Shown here: positions 1 through 11,621 of the stretch, piece by piece
Numbering within the stretch: the first letter of the stretch is position 1
Layout: each line of letters starts with the position of its first letter
Assembly (NCBI GenBank): GCA_022747635.1
Contig: JAKTNV010000001.1
Coordinates: 43,936,946 to 44,000,945, forward strand
Length of the DNA: 64,000 bases
Direction: 5' to 3'
From: Hetaerina americana
Lineage: Eukaryota > Arthropoda > Insecta > Odonata > Calopterygidae
Position numbers and translations under genes: made by a program
The notes under the pieces: generated by a model
Told to the model about the DNA's origin: nothing
Databases searched by the model: none
Seen by the model: only the letters and a program-made list of their open reading frames with translations

Positions 1-735
1 ATCTCTGAATGTATGTTTTTAAAAGGACTGGTGGCTGAGAGTATCCTTGTCGAATTATGAGCCATATTTTCACCTCCTGCTGGTATTCCTTGCATCTTAT
101 TACTGCATTTTATTCTTTATGCTACTCCATGCTGCTTTCCTACCCTTGTATTTAACACCTGCTTCCTTTCCCACACAGAAGCACTCAGAGCAATTGAATC
201 TTCTCAAACATATCAAAGACCTTTCTAAAATCAATGAAAGCAATTTATCCATATTTGCTCTTAATGACCCTTTTTTCTAAAACCAGTCTGAGGGTTAGGC
301 TAATCTCACATGTTCCTCTGCCTTTCCCAAATCCAAATTGATCTGAGAATATTGTCTCCATGTTGGATTCATTTCTTTGTGAAATAATGGTTAAGATTAC
401 CTTGGATACATGATCAAATAAACTAAGGGTTTCTTGTTTAACTTAGCTTTCCTACATCTTGAGAATCTAGGATTATTTAATTAATATAACCTGATAAAAG
501 TTCAATACAGTTTAGTATGCAAAAGATTTTTTTGACATAAATATAACAAAATGAGAAAGAACACAAAAGCACAATCAAGTCACATAATATGAAAATAACC
601 TGGCATTTGAATTCAGCTCTTATTTGAACAATTCGTGGTACTGAATTTGGCATTTTGAGAAAAGTTACAAATATTTTGCTAGTTGAAGCCTCAACTTTCT
701 CCTTGAAGAATAAATAATAATATTTCCTAATCTTG
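1..735. other. AT-rich intergenic DNA
   Basis: No exon, RNA gene or repeat could be recognised. Short open frames here have no family features. Confidence 0.5.
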
Positions 736-1005
736 GGTCATGGTAGTCCAGGGGGTAGAGTGTTGGACTCCTTCCTGACCAGAGGGACAAGGTTTGATTG
801 ATAGGCAAGCCTCTCTGAGCACCTGCAGATCCACTCAAGCTATGTGATTTTTCAGGTACCAGATCTTCCTGGGAAACCATAACTGGCACAGGGAAAGGAA
901 CTGGCCCCCCTACTCTGATGCTTGAATTTCACACCCTGTCTGGCTTAATGGATGAGCTCTATCAGCACCTACCAAACCGACCTTAGGGTTGATTGCTGTG
1001 CTTAT
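736..1005 (+). repeat. tRNA-derived SINE
   Basis: A tRNA-like head begins near 741 with an A-box-like stretch (TGGTAGTCCAGGGGGTAGAG), followed by a decayed B box (GGTTTGATTG, about 792). The body carries GGTACCAGATCTTCCTGGG and AACCAT. The same body is found in the copies at 44.1 kb (plus) and 29.1 kb (minus), so this is one SINE family. It is too decayed to be a tRNA gene. Confidence 0.7.
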
Positions 1006-2004
1006 GGTTTTTTTATTTCATAATCCTCCATTTAGGGACTTATTGTTCATCTGTGAAACACCAATATTTGGGATGAAATTTACTCCCTGTTTATCTGGCT
1101 CTACAACCAAGGTACAAGTTCTTCTGTCACCACTAGTGCATTATAACATTTTGGTGCAATATCTGAAATATGAGTTAGACCAACAATTGTTTTGACAAGC
1201 CAATAGAATATGATTTTCTTTGCCAGTTTCATGAATTGTTTAACTGTATATGTATACTTTTGTGACTGCATACACTAACCTACTCACACAAATATGTTTG
1301 TTTAAAGTTGTGTTGAGTGTCTTTATTGCATTCTTAAGACAGAATGAAGACAAGTAGAAGTTGAATAGTAAATAATGACAGAAATAATTGAGACAAAAAA
1401 ATAAAGTTGTAGAATCTGAGGTTCCTGTGATAGTAATCCACAATGGTAACAGCTTTTGGATATTCCTTAAGATCAGGATGTTTCTTGCCGAAAACAGTTT
1501 CTCCAACCAAAGTAAGTTACTGTGATTTCCAGAAGTTAATCGCCATTACAAACCAAACTTCTATAGGTAGGATGATGTGAATGAAATGAATAAATAAGCC
1601 GAGTCACCTTATGGCATAAGAAGTAAGTATAAGCTGACATGAATTGAGGCCTAAATAAGATATAATATTTTGCAAAATTTTAATGAAACATTTTCTCAGC
1701 TTCATGCACACATTTGTCACACACAGAATCTATGCTTTCAAGGTATACTGAATGGACTAAAAGTAATGAGAGTGTATTAAAATTTCAAGAAATTGAAAAA
1801 TATAATAATACAGAATAAAACAGAAGCAAATGCTTGAATTCTGTTTTGTACTTGTCTTAAAAAATTTTTTTCAACAGACAGAGAGCATGCCTTAATAGAC
1901 AAGTTTGATTTTTAGCATACAGTTGCCAAAATCTGGAAAATGCTGGAAGACGGAAAGAGAAAACAATTTGAATCCAGCTAAACCACAAGGTCAGTATTTA
2001 TTTG
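1006..2004. other. AT-rich intergenic DNA
   Basis: Nothing recognised on either strand; no intact open frame with family features. Confidence 0.5.
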
Positions 2005-3560
2005 GTGGTGTAACAATCGAGATGGGTTTTGATTGGACACATACTGAATAACAATGATTTCCTTGTCTCTCCTAACAAAGTAAAACTCGACCCTAAACAC
2101 TACAATATACCCTTTTACCATTCAACATATGTGCATCCTTCCATCTTTCACTCTGTCCAATAATCCTCTCTCCTCCCTCTCCATGGCTAGTCTTTTTTAA
2201 TTTGTTTTTCTTTCTGTCTATCACACCTTTTTCATCCCCATATTTCAAAAGACTCCATTTTATGACTGTCACCTTGTATCAATGCTAATGTTAACATGCC
2301 AAACAAAACCATACTCCATATAAAACTTTTCAGTAATCTTTTCCTAACATCCTTACTCATTGTCCGTTATATCAATTCCCTCTTCTTCAAGAAATTTCTT
2401 TGCCAAAAAGTTCTTCTTCTAATGCCCCGTGACTACCATTTTGGTCAAAAATACTTCCAATATAGGTAACCTGTTCAACCTGTTCTAGTTTTTGACTTCC
2501 TATTTTAAAATTCAACTTAACCTCCCTCTCACTCAAAAACCTTATTACCTTTGAATTGTTTACTTGAGTTCTCATTTTGTGCCAGGCATGCTGATTTTTC
2601 AATTCACTCAGCCAATATTGTGTCCCATTGTCAGACTGGATAACTAAATTTTAATCATCTGCAAACTTAACTAAATTTATGAACTCCCCAATAACTTTCA
2701 TTCCTATCTCTAGTTCTTCCCAAGTCTCATTTAACATACACTCCACATGCATTTGAAACACCTGGGTGATAATGGACAGCCATCTTACCACTCTTCCCAA
2801 CACTACCCATTCCAACTTCCCATCCACCACTTGCACCCAGGGCAGTTTAAGATATGTGCTGGTTGAAGATAAGTCACCCAGTCCTCCATTCTACTCCTGA
2901 CCTATGTAATGCAGCCATAAACTCTCCTGGCCACATTTCTTCCCTCTGTGCTAAAATTAGTCCATTAAAGCTTGTTTTTTCATCTCACGTTTTCCGAAAC
3001 CTTGTAGTAGTTGTGCAGAAATGTTGTCCACCCCCATGAACTTATTCAATTTCAATTCCCTTTTTACCCTTTCCATCTTGCCATCAAGTATACTTGGACC
3101 TAAGCTATCAACATCTACATGATATTCTCTACCTATATCTATGCCTAATGAGCTGTTCTTTTTACCATTTTAATACTATTCATATTCTTTTAATCTCTCT
3201 TGAATGTTTCCTTGTTCAATTAATAATATCCCTGCCATATCTTTAATAGTCTGCACTGATTTCTTCATCATGCTTCCTGATAATGCTTCTACCTTCCTTG
3301 AACAGTGCACTAATTTCATTCACTCTCCCTTTGTAAACTTTCCATATTCTTACCACTGTCTTCCAAAATAATTCTTTTGTCCTATTATTCTGGTACCTAA
3401 GTCTATTACTTATCTCTTTATATATCCTCCTACAATACTTTTTGTTTTTGCCCTTTTTATTCATGCTCTTTTTTTTTGCTCCTTTTGCTCTTTGTGTTCA
3501 TGTAGACTCCTTCCATTTTATTCCTGTTAAACTTCTGTACCTCAATTTCTGCATTTTTAT
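2005..3560 (-). mobile_element. RTE-like LINE remnant, copy 1
   Basis: Minus-strand conceptual fragments match the better copy at 6.3-10.3 kb. They include a stretch between reverse transcriptase and C-terminal domain (KLEQVEQVTYIGSIF, about 2450-2510), an RT piece with ELEIGMKVIGEFINLVKFADD (about 2652-2720, decayed active-site FADD), and an N-terminal piece near 3243-3464. The 3' end (about 2005-2040 on plus) shares the TGTGTCCA..CAAAACC block seen at the ends of the other RTE-like copies. Many stops and frameshifts; no function expected. Confidence 0.75.
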
Positions 3561-4028
3561 TAGTTTCGAAACCACTGTATTAACTGAATTCAAATTTTTT
3601 CTGAGGAAACTATAAGTCGTTGATGAAAAATCTTGATCTAGCATAGTTTAATCTATCTAATATATTCCTGCATTTTATATGAATGCCTTAATTTGCATTT
3701 GAACAAGGTGATTATGAAACCCATTTTCATGCAGAGCTGGATCATGTTGTCTCAGTGGCCATTTCATGTTCTAAACTATACTCTCCTAATTCCCTCTCAT
3801 CTCTTCTTTCATCTACCACATTTTTAGTCATCATTCTGTTTATTGTTTCAATTTCAACACTTCTCAATTATTTTTTCTAGCCTTTTATATAAACTTTCTA
3901 ATTACTTTTTCTTCCCATTACCACTTGCTGACAGGTATATTATGATTATAATGGTTGAATCTGCTTCACTATTAATTGTACTATGGCTTAACTGTCCTAC
4001 ATTTACTGCTCTTCTGGACATTTTTTTA
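3561..4028. other. intergenic DNA, no recognised feature
   Basis: AT-rich spacer between LINE copy 1 and the first mariner; no exon or repeat identified. Confidence 0.4.
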
Positions 4029-5632
4029 CGAGGGTAATCTCAGAAGAACCCGACCCAGCAATGGAAACACACAAATTTTGGAAAATAATGTATTTATTTT
4101 TCAACATAATTTCCTTTCAGCTCTATGAACTTTTCTTAGTGATGTTCATTAAGTTCGATACTGTTTTTATAATGAGAACTGTCTTGCTCCTCAAAATAGC
4201 CATTAACTGCCGACATTACTTCTTCATGGTTGGAAAATCTTTGACCACCGAGCTATTTTTTCAAGTTTCCGAACAGAAAATAATCCGAGGGGGTTAAATT
4301 TGGCAAATAGGGTGTATAAGGTAGAAATTGAAACTTTAATTCGTGAATTTTGGCTGTGGCGGCTCAACACTTGAATCATCATTGAGCGCCATTGCGAACG
4401 CGCCTTCGCCGGCAAGTGTTTTGGCTTCCGGCGTTCGCCACCAGGGTCCGCCGCCAGGGTGCAACCACGCCGCCAGAGCCACTGACACTCTCACTCTCTC
4501 TCTGACTGGCTCTGGACCGTCACGCGCGCCGCCATCGTGGTCAACCCAAGGACGCTGCTTCCTGGTGAAGGATTCTCTCCTGGCTTCGCCACCGCACGGC
4601 CGAATATGTACTGAATAATTACTGTTCAATCGCCTCATCAAGGTTTTAATTTTCTGAGCACAATAAACTTTGTTAATTGTTAGGAGGTGTCATTATTTCC
4701 ACCACGATACCTCCTTCATTGGCCATTTCAATGACGGATTTGTGAGCTGGTGCATTGTCACAACACTTTCTCCTTAGCCAAACGCTGCTGCTTTTCCTTG
4801 ATTTCTTCGCTCAAACGTTGCTATAAGTTTGCATAATACTCACAGTTGATATTTTTTCCTTTTTCAAGGTAATCAAAATAATCTCAAGCGCAAAAAAACA
4901 GCGCCATGACCTTGCCTGCAGATGAAATGGTCTTCGCCTTCTTTGAAGCCGGTTCTCCCTTTTGAATCCATTGTTTTGATAGTTCTTTTGTCTCGGGTGT
5001 GAAGTAATGGACACATGTTTCATCTATAGTTATGAAACGGTGCGAAAATTCTGCTTTATTGTTCTGAAACTTTGCCACTCAAACGAAACATCTTCACGAT
5101 ACTGGTTTTGCTCGAGTGTCATCAAACGCGGCACACATCTTTTTCATGTCCAAATTTTCAGTTAAGTGCGATGTACGGCACTTTTTGAAATGCCTACTAT
5201 GCCTGCTAGCTCGCCCACTTAAAGTCGACGATCATCCAGTATCACTTAGTGGATTTTCTACACCGTTCCTTGAGTCGTCACCTCATTTGGTCGACCATTG
5301 CGATGGTGTCTTAACAGCTCGTACGGCCTCGTATTAACTCTGCTACCCAATATTTTACTGTTGTAAACGGAGGAGTAAACTCACCCAGAGTAGAATCCAG
5401 TTCAGCTTTTATATTGGTTGGGCTGAGGCCTTTCAAATAAAAGTATTGTATCACATAACGATGACCAATTTTCTCCATTTTCGCAAATGCACTGACAATG
5501 TTCACTATTGATGACTGCCAAACAAATACTAAACAACGCAGCGTCTTCAAATGTGAAACATATGCTTTATATATTGCATACTTTCCAATACAGTATTGTT
5601 TTTCAAACAATTACCATCCTGTCTAGGTCAGG
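4029..5632 (-). mobile_element. mariner element, copy 1 (interrupted)
   Basis: The minus strand encodes pieces of a mariner transposase. The N-terminal DNA-binding region contains MEKIGHRYVIQYFYLKGLSP (about 5480-5420). The first catalytic-Asp block reads TIDETCVHYFTPETKE (about 5030-4980). The layout follows the third mariner at 24.4-25.6 kb, so they belong to one family. Frameshifts and stops break the frame, and a 364-bp LTR plus one target-site copy is inserted at 4355. Not functional. Confidence 0.85.
4355..4718 (+). mobile_element. solo LTR inside mariner copy 1
   Basis: A GC-rich 364-bp block absent from the related mariner at 24.4 kb. It starts TGTGGCGG and ends CCTCCTTCA (TG..CA). 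It is flanked by a perfect 5-bp target duplication TTGGC (4350-4354 and 4719-4723). A polyadenylation signal AATAAA lies at about 4662-4667, giving plus orientation. No internal region remains, as expected after LTR-LTR recombination. Superfamily (Gypsy or BEL) cannot be decided from the LTR alone. Confidence 0.88.
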
Positions 5633-5867
5633 CCTTCACATGTATTTAGTTATTGTTACCCCATGTTTGCTCTCCTGCCATGCCTTGCCCTAATTATTGT
5701 GGTGGATGTTGTCTGTCATTCCTGACCAGTATGGCCGTTTCTGACAGGAGACTGATGATGGTGTTTTTTTCACTAGGTCAAAGCGTGGCAATTGATTATT
5801 TTGGTTAGGGTAAGGGTATGTGGGAGGGGATAAGTGCAACTTTCGGATACTTATAATTATTATTATA
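5633..5867. other. short spacer
   Basis: AT-rich sequence between the mariner and an RTE 3' end; nothing recognised. Confidence 0.4.
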
Positions 5868-5998
5868 AGGTAATCTACCGGTTAAGGTAGGTTTTTGGAT
5901 GGACACAACTACAAAATAAATATTTTGTGACTCCTAACCAAATACAAAATCCAATCTCCTACTCAAAATCAGGTCCCTCTTCATCTCTAGTGCTTACT
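5868..5998 (-). repeat. RTE-like LINE 3' end fragment
   Basis: About 125 bp nearly identical to 6337-6455, the 3' end of the large RTE-like element. Shared landmarks are AAGGTA.TCTACCGGTTAAGG, TTTTGTGACTCCTA and TCAGGTCCCTCTTCATCTCT. Next to it is a TTATTATTATAA tail on the plus strand, i.e. a (TAA)n-type tail on the element strand. It is a severely 5'-truncated copy. Confidence 0.75.
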
Positions 5999-6336
5999 TA
6001 AAAGATAGTTACTTTTAGGAAGGTACGCCACCTGATCTTTTTAAGTAATCCCTAAGGGCATATGAGGTCCTTATAATGTAGGAGGAAATTTGGTTAGGCT
6101 TTCAATAACAGCCACTCGGAAAAGAATAACTTAAAGGATAAAATGGCACTGATATTTCATGGTTCATTAAAATCACCAAAATGGAAAATTTTTCCTGGAA
6201 TACATTCGAATTGATAATATCACGGATCCATTTTTCATGTATTAACGTATCATGTAGGTTTAATTAACCTCAAAGGATGTATTACAAGACTTTTTTCACG
6301 AAATAGCTTTTATCAGAGTACTTCCCATTTTTTTAT
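5999..6336. other. spacer between two RTE 3' ends
   Basis: 338 bp of AT-rich DNA without recognisable features. Confidence 0.4.
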
Positions 6337-6447
6337 AAGGTAGTCTACCGGTTAAGGTAGGTTTTGAATGGGAACAACTACCAAATAAACATTTTGTGAC
6401 TCCTAGCAAAACAAAATCCAGCATCCTACTCTATATCAGGTCCCTCT

Positions 6448-7017
6448 TCATCTCTGAGTATTTCTTCCTCCCTTCATCCCGTACAACATCCCTATCCTGT
6501 TCTTTCCCTTTCCTCGTTTGCCTAATATTCTCCCCTCTATTACAACCTTCAACATCCCACTGCCAGTCAATACGCCCTTCATCCATTTTTCCTGCCTCCA
6601 TAGGATTTCTCCCAACAAACCCCTCTCTTCGCCCACCATACCAAGTACTTCCTCATTTGTTTTCTTCTCGGTCCATTTCACCTTCTCCATTCTTCTCCAC
6701 ACCCACATTTCAAAAGCCTCCAATCTACGTCTATCCTCCTGCTTCAATGACCACGTTTCCGCACCGTACATAGCTACGCTCCATACCAAAGTTTTTACGA
6801 GTCTTTTCTTAACATCCTTACTCAAAGTCCCCGTCATCAACTCCCTCCTCCTTGTGAAAGCCTCTTTGCCCAGTGCAATTCTTCTCCTTACGTCTCTACT
6901 ACTTTGATCGAGTGGGTCCAAAACACTTCCGAGATATGTGAACTGTTCTACCTGCTCTGATTTTTGCCCTTCTATTTTAATGTTGAGCATAGCCTTTCTC
7001 TTTCTGAAAAACTGCAT
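6448..7017 (-). pseudogene. RTE-like C-terminal domain fragment
   Basis: 189 codons open on the minus strand, ending at 6448. It opens with the linker FRKRKAMLNIKIEGQKSEQV, followed by YGAETWSL and FEMWVWRRMEKVKWTEKKTN, the conserved region downstream of the reverse transcriptase in RTE-type LINEs. The residues that should precede it (GMRININKTKV, minus strand about 8095-8050) lie on the far side of the Penelope insertion, so this is the 3' half of a split coding region. Confidence 0.8.
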
Positions 7018-7746
7018 GCAAAACTGGAAAAAGGTTCCCTGAATTTCCTCGACCTATCCATTTCTAAAGACAAAGACGGGTTACAGTATTCCATTTTTAG
7101 GAGAGATATGTATAAAGACCAACTAATTAATTCCTCTTCAAGGCATTGCTTCACCCAAAAGCTTTCGGCATTTCATGCAATGATCCACCGTTTAACCGCT
7201 ATCCCTATGTCAAAATTCAATTTAAATAAGGAGCTTAAAGTAATTAAAACGTTAGCAGTAAACAATGGTTATTCAGAAGATCTAATAAATAAATTTTACC
7301 GGAATAAACTTACAAAAATAGCCTTAAGCCACATTTACAACCCCGAACATTTAAAAGATCCCACTGCCAAATGGCGGAGAATACTATATCTTGGGACTAT
7401 TTCTCAAAAAGTAATTAAAAGTTTTCCTAAAGAAAAAATTAAATGTGCCTTTTACCGTGATTCATGCCTTAAGAACCTGATCTCTCACACTAACGACAAA
7501 GTCCCCGAAAACGAGAGGAGTGGAGTGTATGAGTTAAAGTGCTCGGATTGTAGCACAAAGTATATTGGGCAAACAGGACAGAAATTTAAAGAAAGGTTTA
7601 AAGAACACCAAACATGTGTAAAAAATAAGAACATAACATCCCTCTTTGCAAAGCACCTCATCGAAAGTGACCACAACAGTGACTTTGTGACAAAAATTAT
7701 TCATTTTGAAGAAAAGGTCAAAGGCTCGATACTTTGGAGCAGTTAG
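7018..7746 (+). pseudogene. Penelope-like RT C-terminus plus GIY-YIG endonuclease
   Basis: Open plus-strand frame of about 243 codons ending at 7746; it runs on upstream to 6964 only through LINE sequence. The first part shows NFLDLSISKDKDGLQYSIFR and the helper motif SAFHAMIHRL, typical of the region after the RT palm in Penelope-like elements. The C-terminal part reads GVYELKCSDCSTKYIGQTGQ then FKERFKEH, the GIY-YIG nuclease with its Arg-containing helix. The RT active-site YxDD region is absent, so this is a 5'-truncated copy. The nuclease module itself looks intact up to the terminal stop. Confidence 0.85.
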
Positions 7747-7960
7747 AAATTTTGAAATGTGTCCGTTGGAAAGATGAACTTGCCGACGAAATTTTGTATC
7801 CCTCCCACTCCCCACTCCTTGGCCTACCACTCTTCTAAGTCAAAAATGTAATTCTCTTTTCTTCCCAGCTACATTGTAACCTTTTTACCCCTCCAACCTC
7901 CCTCTCTGACCAACCCCCCCTCCTATGATCAGAAGGTATATATAGCCAGCGTGCTTCTAT

Positions 7961-7986
7961 GTGATGATGACGTTCAACGTCGAAAT
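7961..7986 (+). other. hammerhead-like stem-loop in PLE A 3' UTR
   Basis: TGATGA is followed by the hairpin GACG-TTCAA-CGTC and then GAAA. This resembles the core of the hammerhead ribozymes known from Penelope-like elements (CUGANGA, stem II, GAAA). The first core base is G instead of the required C, so self-cleavage is doubtful in this copy. Confidence 0.4.
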
Positions 7987-8154
7987 CTGGGTCGTGTTTT
8001 TTAAATAAAGTGTGTGGAATTACAAAGTCAATTATTTCATTACATTTCAATATGAATAACCTTTGTTTTATTAATATTGATTCTCATCCCATAAATGTCG
8101 CACTGAATTTCTAATTCACTCAGCAATGCTTTAACCCCTAGGCTGACTGACATA

Positions 8155-9025
8155 ATAAAGCTTGGTCATAAGCAAACTTAACTGATTTTACGAATTCCCC
8201 GCCCACTTTCATTCCTACCTCCAGCTCTTTCCATGCCTCTTTAATCATTTCCTCCACACATATGTCGAACAGCACCGGTGGGCAACCTCGCCTCTTCTTA
8301 ACACTGCCCATCCGAACTCCCCCTTCCACACTCGCACCTGAGCAGTCTGAGACATGTACTGGTTGCGGATTAGCCTCCTGTCCCTCCAATCTATTCCTAT
8401 TTTCTGCAATATACTCATTAGTTTTCCCCAATTCAATCTATCAAACGCTTTTTCGAAATCTACGAAACAGGCAAATACCTCCTGGTTGTACTCTATATTC
8501 CTCTCGATTAATAATGTCATTACTGCAATGGCATCACGGGTGCCTCTCCCCTTCCTAAACCCAAACTGATCATCCCTTGGCCAAGCAAGCTTGGTCATAA
8601 GCAAACCTAACTGGTTATACGAATTCCTCCCCGACTTTTATTCCTACCTCCAGCTCTTTCCATGCCTCTTTCATTATTTCCTCCCCATACAGAATGAACA
8701 GCAACTGTGATAATGGGCAACCCTGCATTACACCTCTTCGTAACATTGCCCATCCGGCCTCTCCGTTCCCCACTCGCACCTGAGCAATATGAGACATATA
8801 CAGATTGCGGATTAGCCTCCTGTCCCTCCAATCCATTCCTATTTTCTGAAATACACTCAATAGTTTTCCCCATTTCACTATATCCAACGCCTTTTGAAAT
8901 CTACGAAATATGCTAATACGTCCTGATTGTATTCTATATTCCTCTCGATTAGTGATCTCATTACTGCAATGGCATCAGGGGTGCGTCTCCCATTCCTAAG
9001 TGCCCTAAGTGATCATTTGCCCTGC
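8155..9025 (-). repeat. tandem duplication within the RTE-like RT
   Basis: Two adjacent blocks of about 430 bp (8155-8590 and 8591-9025) encode the same RT segment. Both start with AGCTTGGTCATAAGCAAAC, pass through CTCCAGCTCTTTCCATGCCTC and end near CATCA.GGGTGC.TCTCCC. They differ at many sites, so the duplication is not recent. Confidence 0.8.
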
Positions 9026-10269
9026 ACTCCACCCTTTTTTTGATGATCATGAGAACAACTTAAGCTGCGTGGGATATCAAACTTATTGTTCTGTAGTCCT
9101 CACATGATGTAGCTTTTACCTTTTTCGGAATAGGAACTAACACTGATCTCACAAAGTCTTCCGGCCAGATTCCTTCCTCATAGATACTACGAATCAGCCC
9201 ATATAGCCTCTTCCTCCCACATTATCCTAAACATTTCAGTAGTTCCGCGGGAATGTTATCCACCCCCACGGCCTTATTAAGTTTCATCTCCCTCAATGCC
9301 CTTTCTATCTCATTGTCTAGTATGCCTGGATATAACCTGTCTTCCTCTACGTCATTTTCTTTTTCAATGTCTAACTTTGTTGGCCTATGTTTTTTACTAT
9401 ACAGTTCTTCTATATACTCCTTCCATCTCTCATGGATCTTTCCTGCGTCAACTATTACCTTACCCGCCTTATCTCTAACTGTTAGCATAGATCTTCCTTT
9501 CTTACTTCCCGAGAACGATTTAACTTTGCTGTACAGCGCACCGATTTCACCCTTCCCTATCTGTCTCATCGTCGAGTATGCCTGGACCGAAGCTATCTTC
9601 CTCTACGTAATGTTCTTTTTCCACGTCTAACCATGTTGGCCTCAGTTCTTTACCACCTATTTCTTCTATACAAGGTGTGTCCGAAAACTAACCGACCTGC
9701 GTTCATATCTTCGTGCCAGAGTGCTCGTGCTGCCTCTGCGGGGTATGAGCTCCTCCTTTTTAATCTCTAATTTGCCTGTCCTCAACATTGTCCTAACATT
9801 CGAGGTTCCTATTCTAATTAATTTTGTCTTCTTTTTCTGCGTCTTCTCTCCTGCTGCTGTCGGGTGTTCTCTGCAAGGCTTTCAGGAGATGACGACCGCG
9901 GAAACCTTTGCTCTCCCACTGCTGGGCACGACAACGGGCGATTGGGCCGAGTCCCGTAGTTGCCAGGACTCATGTTCTCTAATTGCTCATCATTATATTC
10001 TTGCGAATACTAAAGAAGGTGGTTGCCTTCGTGAATAGTGTATTTAACGTAACACCATCACTCAATGACCGTCCACTGGGGGTCAGACGCTTTTGCAGCC
10101 GCCTAACTGAGGAATACGCGCTGTGTGTACCACCTTTCGTTTGGATCCTAACCTTCGACCCATCTGGCATGGGTGACCCTGCCAAAAGTAACTTTCATTA
10201 CTCCCGCCATCACAGCTCTAGGGGTCATCGGAACGCACAAGCCCTTCCACCAAGTTAAGGTTGTAGCCT

Positions 10270-11335
10270 GGTTATATATGGTGGGAATTTTTCTTTATAA
10301 TCCCATAATTTTGTTGCTGGGTATCTATAACCTGAAGCTTTTTTTCAAAATTGTGCAGCAAAGCTGCAATGTAAGGAACATATTAAGATCGCAATAAATG
10401 TCCTTGTTTCTCACGAACCAAGGGGCGTTAATGCTATTCCAGATTATTTTGTTCCCTCATATCTGGATGCACTCGAGGTGGGTTGTTTTTTGGTGTTAAG
10501 CCAGGATGGTGGGGCATAGGAAAGGAAGTGGAAAATGATCGCAGTGTATAAATTCAGTTTGCTTTTAAGTGCAGGGGGAAATGAATTAGATCAGTGGGCG
10601 AAGGGCAGCAGAAGTGGCAATTGCTTTATGGTAGTTGTTTTTATGTGTGAAGCCCATGTTATACTTTCTCTGAGGACTGCTACTATCTGAAATATAGGGA
10701 TCATTGTGTTGCAATTGCATATTTCTGACCATTCACTGGCTTTCAGGTACTTCAAAAAGATAACACGGCTGGAATTTTTTGTATTGACAGTTAATTTCCA
10801 TGTTTTAGCCCAGTCCTTGAAGCCATCAAGCTGGCTTTGATGTGTGTTGGCTTTTCTTTCTGGATTTGAACCTTGAGTCAGTATAGTGGTATCGTCTGCA
10901 CACAAAGTTGGGACTCGGGGAGAGATGGGTTGTCGTTTACAAAAAGATTGAAAATGGTAGGGGAAAGGGTTACCCATTGAGGGAAGGCTGATAGGTTTGG
11001 AGAGAGGTCGGAGTCTGTGGAATGGAGATGGACAAAGGAGGGTTGGTTGCTGGAGAAGGATTGAATTATCTTGGTTAGACATCAAGGGATAGGAAGGGTC
11101 TGTGGATTATGTACGTATTAGATCCAGGGTCCAAATCTGATCAAATGCTGCTTCAAGGTCGAGCAAAGTGGTTTGAAAAATGAATCCGGATGTTGTCTGT
11201 TATGAGAGGCAAAGGGTCTGATGGGTGGTTGACATTCCATCTTAAAAGCCTGCCTGCTCCGACCATATTATGGAGAGGCCTGCTTTCCTCCTTAGGCCTT
11301 CCACCATCCTTATTCCTGGCTATTACTGAATATCA
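10270..11335 (-). pseudogene. jockey-like LINE reverse transcriptase remnant
   Basis: Minus-strand conceptual translation shows TLLDLEAAFDQIWTLDLIRT (about 11160-11100), then in another frame SNQDNSILLQ and LCADDTTIL (RT active site, normally F/YADD) at about 10900-10870, then LDGFKDWAKTWKLTVN. These are consecutive jockey-clade RT landmarks. Stops and frameshifts break the frame. A 164-codon open stretch (10591-11085) covers the active site. Confidence 0.75.
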
Positions 11336-11620
11336 CCTCATACCACTCTAATACATTTATATTTCCTCTCTATATTTCTTGCTATATATTGTTTAATTTC
11401 CCTGTCCTCGAAATATCCTGGAATTCCTAAACTACCAGTCAGTTTATGTTTTGACATCTTCTTTGCTACAGTTATCAGCTTAAAAACACATGGATTTTGT
11501 GTACTGATGACTGGGGAGGTCTCGGCCTTCCCATCATCTGGGCACAAGAATTGGATGGGCATGTGGACCCAAAGCTTTTATTTTTTTTACTGTTTACGAT
11601 TAATTATCAATGCTCCCACA
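11336..11620. other. spacer, unassigned
   Basis: No confident feature. A short minus-strand open frame here (11338-11562) has no recognisable family. Confidence 0.4.
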
Positions 11621-11621
11621 C

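Larger units (their letters stand above)
7018..8046 (+). mobile_element. Penelope-like element, 5'-truncated (PLE A)
   Basis: A plus-strand retroelement fragment holding the end of the reverse transcriptase, the GIY-YIG endonuclease and a 3' UTR. The UTR has a stem-loop (7961-7986) and AATAAA (about 8003). It sits exactly between two halves of the RTE-like reading frame, so it inserted later than that LINE. No (TA)n tract flanks it, unlike the Penelope-like elements at 50-64 kb, and its protein is of a different lineage from theirs. Confidence 0.85.
6337..10262 (-). mobile_element. rearranged RTE-like LINE (copy 2)
   Basis: Minus-strand element read from 10262 down. 10262-9985: conserved 5' block shared with 33.5 kb. 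About 9830-9760: start of an endonuclease domain (IGTSNVRTMLRTGKLE). Most of the endonuclease is missing. 9640-9222: region before the RT fingers (ERALREMKLNKAVGVDN). 9040-8140: RT core with DQFGFRKGRGTRDAI and FVDFEKAFDRLNWGKL, partly present twice. 7017-6448: C-terminal domain (SVAMYGAETWSLKQEDRRRL, then FEMWVWRRMEKVKWTEKKTN). 6337-6455: 3' end. A Penelope-like element (7018-8046) splits it. Family call rests on the resemblance of the C-terminal domain to RTE/BovB-type elements, from memory. Confidence 0.8.

Noticed and set aside
4336..4641. Overlapping 91- and 101-codon ORFs on both strands in GC-rich DNA
   Set aside because: They lie within the solo LTR and have no protein features; the openness comes from GC-rich composition.
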